NCBI GenBank assembly: GCA_948567375.1
Contig: OX419757.1
Coordinates: 10,368,974 to 10,432,973, forward strand
Length of the DNA: 64,000 bases
DNA from: Lunularia cruciata
Taxonomy: Eukaryota; Streptophyta; Marchantiopsida; Lunulariales; Lunulariaceae
Reading direction: 5' to 3'
Shown: positions 1-8,271 of the stretch, in pieces
How the letters are laid out: every line of letters begins with the position of its first letter
Numbering within the stretch: position 1 is the stretch's first letter
The notes under the pieces: model-generated
Told to the model about the DNA's origin: nothing
The model's database searches: none
Seen by the model: the letters and a program-made list of their open reading frames with translations, nothing else
Position numbers and translations under genes: made by a program

Positions 1-1326
1 AATTCCTTCCCCTGATCCAAGCATAGCCCTAAGGCATCTCGAAAATCCTTCCGCCTTCAAGATTCTCACTCAGATTTTGAAAATTCATCTCCTGGTCCAA
101 GCACAGCCCTAAGGCATCTCAAAAATCCTTCCCCTGGTCCTGTCTCAGACCTCAGGCATCTCGAAAATCCTTCAGCCCTGCAAGAGTCCCCCTCAACTTT
201 CAAAAATTCCTTCCCCTCGTCCTGTCTCAGACCTCAGGCATCTCGAAAATCCTTCAGCCCTGCAAGAGTCCCTCTCAACTTTTGAAAATTCATCTCCTGG
301 TCCAAGCATAGCCCTAAGGCATCTCAAAATCCTTCCCCTGGTCCTGTCTCAGACCTCAGGCATCTCGAAATCCTTCAGCCTTCAAGAGTCCCTCTCAACT
401 TTCAAAAATACATCTCCTGATCCAAGCACAGCCCTAAGGCATCTCAAAAATCCTTCAGCCTTCAAGAGTCCCTCTCAACTTTCAAAAATTCCTTCCCCTG
501 GTCCAAGCACAGCCCTAAGGCATCTCAAAATCCTTCCCCTGGTCCTGTCTCAGACCTCAGGCATCTCAAAAATCCTTCAGCCCTGCAAGAGTCCCTCTCA
601 ACTTTCAAAAATACATCTCCTGATCCAAGCACAGCCCTAAGGCATCTCAAAAATCCTTCCCTTGGTCCTGTCTCAGACCTCAGGCATCTCAAAAATCCTT
701 CAGCCCTCCAAGAGTCCTCCTCAACTTTTGAAAATTCCTTCCCTTGGTCCTGTCTCAGATCTCAGGCATCTCGAAAATCCTTCAGCTCTGCAAGAGTCCC
801 TCTCAACTTTTGAAAATTCATCTCCTGATCCAAGCACAGCCCTAAGGTATCTCAAAAGTCCTTCCCCTTCAAGAGACCCTCTCAACTTTTGAAAATTCAT
901 CTCCTGGTCCAAGCACAGCCCTAAGGCATCTCGAAATCCTTCAGCCTTCAAGAGTCCCTCTCAACTTTTGAAGATACATCTCCTGATCCAAGCACAACCC
1001 TAAGGCATCTCAAAAATCCTTCAGCCTTCAAGAGTCCCTCTCAACTTTCAAAAATTCCTTCCCCTGGTCCAAGCACAGCCCTAAGGCATCTCGAAATCCT
1101 TCCCCTGGTCCTGTCTCAGACCTCAGGCATCTTGAAATCCTTCAGCCTTCAAGAGTCCCTCTCAACTCTCAAAAATACATCTCTTGATCCAAGCATAGCC
1201 CTAAGGCTTCTCTAAAATCCTTCAGCCTTCAAGACTCCCACTTAGATTTTGAGAATTCATGTCCTGGTCCAAGCACAACCCTAAGGCATCTCAAAAATCC
1301 TTCCCTTGGTCCTGTCTCCGACAGAA
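1..1326 (+). repeat. C/T-rich minisatellite array
   Basis: About sixteen irregular units of roughly 60-85 bp. Recurring phrases are CCTAAGGCATCTC, AAATCCTTCAGCC, AGAGTCCCTCTCAACTTT and CCTTCCCCTGGTCC in shuffled higher-order combinations. Short open frames across the array are products of the periodicity and not genes. The array starts before the window. Confidence 0.9.
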
Positions 1327-1767
1327 GCCCTTTTCTTGAGAATTCTCTCCTTCCCAACTGAGTTCCTTCACTATCTTCTCTTTTTTCCTACTATTTTCCC
1401 CCCAAACCTTTCATTGTCACAACTCCTCTAAAGCCTCCCCAATATTACCAACTCAAAGACTCCTTTTTGCTCCTCCTCTAAGGCAAATACTCTTTCATTC
1501 CAATAACGTAAAACAGAACCTGAGCTAGTGTAACCCAACATTATTTCTTGGCTCAAGCCACATTAAAAGACTCCTTGAGCTAATAACACCATAACTTTTT
1601 CCGATTTCACAATAATATAGGAAATATCTCCCGCAGCAAGGTAGCACAAAACTACACCTGAGACATATTGACATAAATCCATGTTCCTTACAACAACTAG
1701 AAGACAAAAAGAAAATTTATCACACCAAAAGCCTCAAGGGTACACGTGGGCTATTTTCCAGATGACA
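1..1767 (+). mobile_element. 3' part of a giant LTR (solo or terminal), first copy
   Basis: The last 80 or so bases (about 1690-1767) match, in the opposite orientation, the end of the complete LTR-like unit at 18680-21039, including the stretch around the sequence CTCAAGGGTACACGTGGGC and the terminal GACA. The stretch at about 1640-1720 is also shared. The 5' part lies outside the window. The body is a C/T-rich minisatellite (1-1326) followed by about 440 bp of non-coding DNA. No primer binding site follows position 1767, so this may be a solo LTR or the 3' LTR of an element lying upstream. The LTR assignment rests on the second copy having TG...CA ends and near-matching target flanks. Confidence 0.6.
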
Positions 1768-2472
1768 GTGTATTGAGGTCAACATGGTGGAGGAGAGAGT
1801 GGTGATGTTCAGATTTGGTAAGGAGATCTCATCCATAACTATTACTTCTTCTAGAGTGCAGCAAAGTGCACAAAGCCATGTTGGTTTTTGAGGATAGGAT
1901 GGACAGCCTAGATCCTATAGAGCGAGTGTAGGGCTTAGTGTAGCTAGACCCTTACCTTTATTTTTGGATCAATAGTAGCCAGTGAATGGTGGTGTTGCTT
2001 GTTGGACTTGTGGTGGACCTCACCATAGGAGAAAGTGCACTTAGGCAATGGACTTGATATCTCTAGTGCATCATAGTTAGCACAAAGATAGTGTGAGCAT
2101 TGCCATAGATTTGGTCACACTATTGACCAATATTTTGACCTACACCTGAAGTTACAGAGTGGTAGAGTGTTATGGCAGGTAGTAGAGGAGCTCCAAGTCA
2201 AGGAGGACAAGGTGGTAGAGGTGGTGGTAGAGGATCCACACCTAATAGGGGTGTAATATATTTCCTTACTTCTAATACAACCATGGCTACTTGGATTGAG
2301 TAGTTGGAGCAAAGATTGACTAGCATGGCCATAGCTCAGAGGAGATCAAATTTGGGTGTTGAGGCTTCTACCTCATATGCGGGTAATAGAGACATCTTAG
2401 GCTTCATCTATGGAGTAGCATAGGTGGATGCATCTATCGTAGTGACTAGGAGTGCAATATGTGCTCTAGAGC
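1768..2472 (+). pseudogene. Ty3/gypsy gag fragment with two zinc knuckles
   Basis: Nucleocapsid-like part of a retroelement gag, seen as two cysteine-histidine motifs: CWTCGGPHHRRKC near 2005-2045 and CEHCHRFGHT near 2095-2125, followed by an acidic, glycine-rich stretch. Two successive knuckles of this type are typical of some plant Ty3/gypsy gag proteins. The segment is cut at 2473 by the insertion of the chromovirus pair. By position and strand it is probably the gag of the element whose pol lies at about 25.4-29.7 kb. It is broken in several places, with no open frame of useful length. Confidence 0.6.
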
Positions 2473-3212
2473 TGTAATACCAGGAGCTAGATATATGATC
2501 TAGATGTGAAATTTGGTTTGGTAACATCTAGAATGATGTTGTACATGATGGTAAAAATAGATAAGATAGAAGTATCACCAAAAGAGTACTTCTACTAATA
2601 GGGTAGAAATTGAAATAGACTTGAGAACCTTAGAACCAATAGCTAGACATATGATTTAAAGGTGAGATTTGGTTTGGTAACATCTGGAAGGATGTTACAC
2701 ATGATGGAATAAATAGATCAGAAAGAGGTATCACCAAAAGGGGACTTCTACTAATAGAGTAGGAACCAAAATATGCCTGAAATCTTTGAAGGCAATTTTG
2801 GAGGCCTAAACGGATGAATTAGGCCTCAAAAATGTGCACATTTCCCCCCCCCCCCCTTCTCACGAGGAAAGGCTGGCCTTCACTCCCCCTACTTTGTCTC
2901 ATCAAGAGCTTTCCAACAGTACCTTCCTCACGTGATTTTGAGATTCCTACAGGAAGATTCCCTAAAAGATTCCCTCTGGTCAAAGCTTGTTTGACTAACC
3001 AGATAGGACCTAGACCAGACATGTCACCCATCCAAGTAAGTAATCCAAGGGTGGAGCTTGCTGACATGTCATCTATCTGTGTCCCCAATCCTAGGGTGGA
3101 GCTTCCTTGGAGGAGATCCTCTTTGTCTATATAATAAAGAGAAGGTGCTCCATTGGGGCATCGAATGTTTGAGTGTGCAATCTGTGTTTTCTCTTGTCCT
3201 CGGAGCATTACA
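2473..3212 (+). repeat. Chromovirus LTR, left arm (5' LTR)
   Basis: 740 bp, beginning TGTAATACC and ending GGAGCATTACA, so it carries the short inverted ends TGTAAT/ATTACA. It matches the LTR at 22512-23248 in inverted orientation at about 95%. A TATA-like box (TATATAAT, 3128-3135) lies about 80 bp before the 3' end. It contains two related sub-blocks (about 2500-2600 and 2640-2770), each with the phrase TTTGGTTTGGTAACATCT. A run of C (about 2847-2857) is an expected source of length error. Confidence 0.85.
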
Positions 3213-3213
3213 A

Positions 3214-3225
3214 TGGTATCAGAGC
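3214..3225 (+). other. Primer binding site, initiator tRNA-Met type
   Basis: TGGTATCAGAGC lies one base after the LTR end. This is the standard plant retrotransposon primer site complementary to the 3' end of tRNA-Met. Confidence 0.9.
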
Positions 3226-3814
3226 GAGTGTTCTAGTCCAAGAGAGTGGATCATTACTCTTGGAATAGCACGAACTACTGAAACTGAGTAATTTGAGGTG
3301 GAGAACATAGAGTAATCGCTAGACTTAGGAAGGACTTTAGAGAGCAGATAGGATGGATGCCCCGGGAGGACAATTTCCCGCACCTAGCTTTCCATTCTCA
3401 AACCCATTCCACATCAAGGTTATGTAAATCCAGCGTGAGCAAATGAGGGTATCGCTAGTTTATCACTTTGGTGCGGAATTCATGGATAGAGTGATGAACT
3501 CACCAAACTCGGTGATTCTACCAGTGGTGATATATGACTAAGAGTGGGATTTGACAATCTATATTCTATTATGATATAATGGATATGAATGTCCCAAATC
3601 CTCTTCCTTTCAACACTCAAGTAGAAATCCGTTATGTTGTGAGGCCAAAAGTGATGTTTAGAGATTTTGTGGTTAGGAATTTTGGTGAGGAGTATTATCA
3701 ACGAGTGATAGCTTCTGAGGTCCAAATGGTAATTCTGATAGTTCATGCGCCTTCCAGAGTGATTATATTGACTCTGTATTGAAGTAGACGTTAGCAATTG
3801 GGTGTTGTAGGAAC
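3226..3814 (+). pseudogene. Leader and gag start of the left chromovirus arm
   Basis: Untranslated leader after the primer site, then a first possible ATG near 3353 opening into proline- and glycine-rich sequence. It is matched in the right arm at about 21940-22498. It is interrupted at 3814/3815 by the young OTA element and continues at 11646. No long open frame survives. Confidence 0.6.
3811..3814 (+). other. Target-site duplication, left copy (GAAC)
   Basis: GAAC directly before the young element is repeated at 11646-11649 directly after it. The uninterrupted site is seen in the right arm near 21910, where the same gag sequence carries one GAACC. This defines the edges of the insertion. 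Confidence 0.8.
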
Positions 3815-4054
3815 TGTAACACCCATTTGTGCATGTGTGTGGTATTGTGATATTTAGCTTGGTATTACAAGTACTTAAGAGATATTATTTATATAGAGAT
3901 AAAGGATGGTTCTATATTAGTCATGGTTAGCTAAAGTTAGTCATAGCTAATATAGATGGGACCTTACTTTAGAGGAAGTAGAAAAGATGAGCACCACTAT
4001 TTTGGATTTTAGTGTGTTGACTTGGTATTATTCCTAGGTGTTTGGCTTTGGGGA

Positions 4055-4071
4055 AAGAGTTGAGAACTCTT
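4055..4071. promoter_or_regulatory. Short perfect palindrome kept in the OTA-family LTRs
   Basis: AAGAGTT-GAG-AACTCTT: 7-bp arms and a 3-base loop. The same sequence is in the 3' LTR (11194-11210) and the old copy (30,710-30,740 region), and a near-identical version is in the diverged solo LTR near 50,055. Its role is unknown. Keeping both arms in diverged LTRs hints at function but could reflect shared descent. Confidence 0.5.
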
Positions 4072-4294
4072 GGGCCCGCAAGCCTTTTTGTTTTGGATTC
4101 TTCTTTAGTCCAAGGATAGCCCATGTGAAGGAATCCTTGCTTTAGTGGTTGGGTCAAGATAAGACCACATGCTTAGGGGAATATACCCATGTGAATGGAT
4201 ATTCCTTTCTACTTTTTGACTTTACTTGACTTTTAGTTTAGTAACTTGAGTTACTACGGTAATTAGTAACTTTGGTACGTAACTATTTCACAAG

Positions 4295-4302
4295 TATATA
4301 AA
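4295..4302 (+). promoter_or_regulatory. TATA box of the young LTR
   Basis: TATATAAA lies 212 bp before the 3' end of the LTR, a normal place for the U3 promoter. Transcription would be expected to start about 25-35 bp downstream. The same box is at 11434-11441 in the 3' LTR. Confidence 0.7.
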
Positions 4303-4510
4303 CAAGGAGTGAGGAGGTACTCATCATCCTTTCATTTGCAACTATCTCTCTCTCATTGAGTTCTCTAGTGAGCAATGTCTTGAGTCTTGGAGTGTTAGCC
4401 TTGGAGGAGTATGATGGAGTTGGGGTTCCTTGCCTTCTTAGTCCATGGTGCGCTACCATAATAGCCATCAGAGGTTCATCCTGAGTGAGAGACAGGCCGG
4501 CTCACATTTT

Positions 4511-4528
4511 TGGTTCCGTTGCCGGGAC
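4511..4528 (+). other. Primer binding site, Athila/Tat-like
   Basis: TGGTTCCGTTGCCGGGAC lies 4 bases after the LTR. It differs at a few positions from the widespread Athila/Tat site TGGCGCCGTTGCCGGGGA, which pairs with tRNA-Asp. The old copy has a corresponding site at about 31168. Confidence 0.75.
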
Positions 4529-5366
4529 CTCTCTAGAAGGCAAGATAATGTTCCGCGTCCAATTCTACATTAGGCAGAAGGAGGCTATGAGAGCTCACTT
4601 GGAGAGAACATTAGGAGAGGAGAGTGCTGAACTTATGTTAGAGAACCAAGATCCATTTGTATACCCTGTAGTTCATTATGATGTCTTTGAGGTGATTTTG
4701 TACATCTTGTACACATGAGAGGAATTGGAGAGATTGTGTGAGGTGGATTGCAGATTTTGGGGATTAAGGTGATTTTGGGCAAAATCTCAAGTTTGAGATC
4801 TGGACTTGAGATTTCTACACATGATACCTTGGGTTATCTTTCAGTTAGCACACTTGAAATTATTGAGAGAGCTTCTATGCGCACTGGGCTAGAATTTTTG
4901 AAAGTTGATAGGGTAAAGTGCTCCCGCAACTGCATGCTCTCTGGAAAATTGTACAGAGTCTGCCATTTCTTCACTTTTCAGTGAATTGTCCTGAAAATTT
5001 CCAAGAAAATTAAGTACATTGTATCCTACCTGCTGCCACAAAAATTAGAGAGAGATCGTTTTTGCGCAGGGCGTGATGAGTTTTTGAAGTGAGGGGGGTG
5101 GTTTTCAGACCAAATCTGAAATATGGGTGCTGAATAGAAAGGTGTCTAGGCCAAATGGCTCAATGAAAAGATCTGAAATTTTGCAGGGAGGGACGCCCTG
5201 GAGTTGTGATCAAGTGTGCAAAATTTCAGAGGACTGTGACGTATTGGTTGGGAGATTTGAATGACATTGTGAGGAAGGGTCAATTCTGCAGAGTGGAGAT
5301 CTCATGCATGAGAAGTTTGAGATCAACAAAAAGCATGTTTGAGTGTTTAGATTCATCTTGGGGAAC
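4529..5366 (+). other. Leader of the young OTA element
   Basis: Long leader between the primer site and the upstream ORF. It holds short open frames (for example 4748-4984 and 5206-5394) with no recognisable domain. Similar sequence occupies the same place in the old copy (about 31185-32000), so the long leader belongs to the family and is not a private insertion. Confidence 0.5.
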
Positions 5367-5840
5367 ATGGAGAGTCATCAAGAGTGGAAATTGAGATTAT
5401 GCAAGGTTCCCCAAGGGTTTGAGGTGATTGTAGGGGTGGATTTGAGGAAAAGAGAGTTTACAATAGAATTTGAAGAGAGTGTTGAGAGGATCCAAAAACC
5501 TACACCACTTGGAGGAAAGAGTGAGTCTAAGTGCTTTCTATGTGGAGAGAAGGGACATAAGGCAAGTTCATGTCCATTGACCTTTGAGAGCAAGAGATTG
5601 AGGGAAAGGAGAGGCTTACTTGACTTGGGTTTGCATGTTGGACCTTCTTCACCAAGATTGGGAGGGAGAAGATCTAAGACCAAAGAGTTGTGTGAGGTTT
5701 GTGGAGTTGAAGGACTTCCAAAAGGACATGAGTGTAGTGGAGTAAAAGCACTTTTGGAAACTTTGGTGAAGGATCTTGGAGAGAGTCTTAGTACAGCTAC
5801 AGAAATACTACCACCTTCATCAGCTAGTTCTCAAGATTAG
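5367..5840 (+). CDS. Upstream zinc-knuckle ORF of the young OTA element
   Basis: 157 codons from the first ATG in frame (the frame is open from 5343). It has a CCHC knuckle, CFLCGEKGHKASSC, at residues 56-69 and a second cysteine-histidine cluster, CEVCGVEGLPKGHEC, at 109-123, with a basic segment between them and a serine-rich tail. It lies 238 bp before gag, on the same strand. Ogre-type Tat elements are known to have an extra ORF before gag, so the layout has a precedent, although I see no proof of homology. The knuckle context also resembles the zinc finger seen after DUF4283 in plant LINE-type proteins. The old copy holds the same sequence near 31990-32480. A nucleic-acid-binding accessory role is inference. 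Confidence 0.6.
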   Translation: MESHQEWKLRLCKVPQGFEVIVGVDLRKREFTIEFEESVERIQKPTPLGGKSESKCFLCGEKGHKASSCPLTFESKRLRERRGLLDLGLHVGPSSPRLGGRRSKTKELCEVCGVEGLPKGHECSGVKALLETLVKDLGESLSTATEILPPSSASSQD

Positions 5841-6078
5841 TGATGGAGATAATCTTTCAACTTATGGATAAACTATCCATGAGAGTTAGATTAATATGCA
5901 CTCTAGGATTTGATGTTGCTATAGAAATCTTGGAGCAACCTGAACCTTTTGTGTTCCCTAGAGTGGATTATTCTCAGATGGTGTTAGTCATGTATATACT
6001 CTATTAGTAATAGAGTGAGAGAAAAGAAAAGAGGAAAAAAAAAAAAATGAAAGAAAAGAAAGATAGTGAGGGGTTAAG

Positions 6079-8259
6079 ATGGGGAAATTTCCGGTTTTCT
6101 TTGGCAAGGATGGAGAAGATGTGGAGGCCTTTGTGAGAGACTTCAAGAGAGCTTGCATAGGAAACAATGAGAGGAGGAAGAATGAGTGGGCCTCATTATT
6201 ACCAGATTTCTTTGAGGATGCAGCACTTACATGGTATGAGTCAGAATACCAAAAGAGAGAGAGGAGAGATGGGGAAGAGGAGTCTTGGGAGACTTTGACT
6301 TCAGCACTCATTGAGAACTTTCTTCCTGATGAGAGTTATGAGAGATTGATGAGTGAGGTTACATTTCTCAAGCAAGGAGATGGAGAGAAAGTGAGGGTCT
6401 ATGTGGAAAGAGTGGAAAAGTTGGAGTCCAGATTTCGCATAGTGTTGAGGAAGGGTGGGGATGATGTGGAGACTACAATGATTGGCATAGGGGCCATGCT
6501 CACCAAGAATTTTATAGGAGGATTGAGACCACAAATTAGAAGCAAGGTGAGATATGAGAAACCTTCTTCCAAGGTTGAAGCTATCAAGATCGCAATTCGT
6601 ATGGAGGAGAGTTTGGAAGGGGATGAGAGTGATTTGGTGGTGAAGGAGGTTGTGCATCCTCCTCAAGGCTACAAGTATGGTGGAACTTCTGATACTTTGG
6701 TGACAAGGGTTGCACCACAAGTAGTAGTTGCTCCAATTCTTGCACCTCCACCAAAAGATCCACTCCAAACCATCACAGAACAACTTGCGGATCTCAAGAT
6801 CAATGTGGTGCAACTATGGGAGAAGAGAGAGGTGGATCAGAATGTAGGGAGAGGACCTAGGAGTTATGGAAACTATCCATATAGAGGAGGCCAACCAGCC
6901 AACAATTTCAATGATAGAAATTGTTTTGGTTGTGGAGGAAGAGGCCATATCCAAAGGAATTGCCCAAATTCCACTTACCATGGAGGAAGGGGTTATGAGG
7001 GAGCCAATAGAGGGAAAGAGGGAGGTAGTGAAACCCAAGTGGCTCCTAATCCCAACAAAGGTAAGGGGATAGCATCCATAGATGTGGTTGAGAGCAAGTA
7101 TGAGAAGGGAGAGTGCTCAAACTCCAAGGGTCTTAATTTGGAGCTTTTGGCACAAGAGAAGAAGAGAGCTCGTTTTGCAGAGGATGTTCACTCTTCTCAA
7201 GGATTTACTTCAAGCAAGGATACCCCTATGTCTACTAGGAGCACTCGCACCTCAACACCATCAACAACAAAGACTCCAAGGAAGAAGTTGGGGATGGAGG
7301 ACTTCTTGATCTCAAAGCAACAATGGAACTACAATGTGTTGGAGGATGTTGGTAGTCACAAGGCTAACATCACAGTGGGCCAATTAATTGCTTTGAACCC
7401 TACCTTGAGAAAGGAGCTTAGAGGTGGTTTGAGTTCTACAAGGAGCAAAAAGAAGAAGAAGGCAAAAGTTCCAGTATCAATGGGGGTGGTGGATGCCAAG
7501 CCAGCACCATGGGAGGCTTGTGAATATGCCTCCAAGATTGATGTGAGAGTGAATGGTCACAACATCAAGGATGCATTGGTTGATGGAGGATCAGCAGTGA
7601 ATGCCATGTCAGAAAGGTTGATGAAGAAGTTGGGTATGATACCCTCAAGACCTTCAACATTTGTGGTGAGCATGGCAAACAAGCAACAAGTTCGACCAGT
7701 AGGGGTGATGGATAAGGTGGTAGTTTCAGTTATGGGAGTTCAAAATCTCATGACTTTCCAAGTCTTGAAGGATTCAAGCTATGACTTACTTCTTGGGAGG
7801 CCATGGTTGAGAGCAGCACGCACAACTGATCGATGGCACAAAGGGTACTTAAGGATTGGGCCATCAAACCATAGAGTCACTGTTCCTGTGACTAACACCA
7901 CCAACACTTCACATTCAGATACCCCATCTTCTGATTATTGGGAATCTGATTCTGAAGGAGGAGCTTCAGGTGTGGACACAAGCATGGAAGAGGAGACTTC
8001 CACGGAGGAGGATGAATCTGAATCTGATTCAGATGTGTATCCTTTGTGTGCTATGGATTTTGCACCTAAGCCAGAGGTTTTGAAGGACCCAGATAAATCA
8101 CCATTGACACTTGAGGAGGTAGAGAGAAGGTTATCTACCCTCAAGTATGGCCCAAATGTTACCAAGGAGGAGAAGGTGAGATTTGAGGAGATTTTCCGCA
8201 AGTTCATCCATGTGTTTGCTTTTAGTTACAAGGATTTGAAGGAAGTCACCTTGGAGTAG
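6079..8259 (+). CDS. gag-pro: gag-protease of the young OTA element
   Basis: 726 codons from ATG. The N-terminal half is a retrotransposon gag domain (about residues 1-190, charged and helical, with the motif ALTWYESEY near 53-61). A linker rich in P and K follows, then a CCHC knuckle (CFGCGGRGHIQRNC, residues 282-295), a long S/T/K-rich segment, and an aspartic protease (about 485-590) with active site DGGS at 502-505 and the flap/second-loop region LLLGRPWL near 571-578. An acidic serine-rich linker (about 615-660) leads toward the polymerase. The gag part would form the particle and the protease would cleave the polyprotein. The start is chosen because of the purine-rich run before it and because the homologous old copy begins at the same place. 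Confidence 0.9.
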   Translation: MGKFPVFFGKDGEDVEAFVRDFKRACIGNNERRKNEWASLLPDFFEDAALTWYESEYQKRERRDGEEESWETLTSALIENFLPDESYERLMSEVTFLKQGDGEKVRVYVERVEKLESRFRIVLRKGGDDVETTMIGIGAMLTKNFIGGLRPQIRSKVRYEKPSSKVEAIKIAIRMEESLEGDESDLVVKEVVHPPQGYKYGGTSDTLVTRVAPQVVVAPILAPPPKDPLQTITEQLADLKINVVQLWEKREVDQNVGRGPRSYGNYPYRGGQPANNFNDRNCFGCGGRGHIQRNCPNSTYHGGRGYEGANRGKEGGSETQVAPNPNKGKGIASIDVVESKYEKGECSNSKGLNLELLAQEKKRARFAEDVHSSQGFTSSKDTPMSTRSTRTSTPSTTKTPRKKLGMEDFLISKQQWNYNVLEDVGSHKANITVGQLIALNPTLRKELRGGLSSTRSKKKKKAKVPVSMGVVDAKPAPWEACEYASKIDVRVNGHNIKDALVDGGSAVNAMSERLMKKLGMIPSRPSTFVVSMANKQQVRPVGVMDKVVVSVMGVQNLMTFQVLKDSSYDLLLGRPWLRAARTTDRWHKGYLRIGPSNHRVTVPVTNTTNTSHSDTPSSDYWESDSEGGASGVDTSMEEETSTEEDESESDSDVYPLCAMDFAPKPEVLKDPDKSPLTLEEVERRLSTLKYGPNVTKEEKVRFEEIFRKFIHVFAFSYKDLKEVTLE

Positions 8260-8271
8260 CACAAGATAGAG

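Larger units (their letters stand above)
3815..4506 (+). repeat. 5' LTR of the young OTA element
   Basis: 692 bp, TGTAACACC...GGCTCACA. Two substitutions separate it from the 3' LTR at 10954-11645, which makes it by far the youngest LTR pair in the window. It contains a TATA box, a short perfect hairpin (4055-4071) and a CT-rich stretch (TATCTCTCTCTC) downstream of the TATA box. Confidence 0.95.

Noticed and set aside
662-951. Open frames on both strands near the window start
   Set aside because: They lie entirely inside the C/T-rich minisatellite, and their sequence follows the repeat period.
1-1326. Possible CRISPR-like array
   Set aside because: The units are irregular and lack alternating constant repeats and unique spacers, and the surroundings are plant nuclear retroelements.
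2847-2857. Long C run in the left chromovirus LTR as a functional tract
   Set aside because: The right arm has a shorter G run at the matching place (near 22868), so it is best seen as ordinary homopolymer slippage.
3207-3230. tRNA-like sequence at TGGTATCAGAGC
   Set aside because: It is a primer binding site complementary to a tRNA end. No cloverleaf surrounds it.
3969-4468. Minus-strand frames inside the LTRs, repeated at 11108-11607, 30939-31124 and elsewhere
   Set aside because: They recur only because the LTR recurs. They are not kept open in all copies and run against the element's sense strand.
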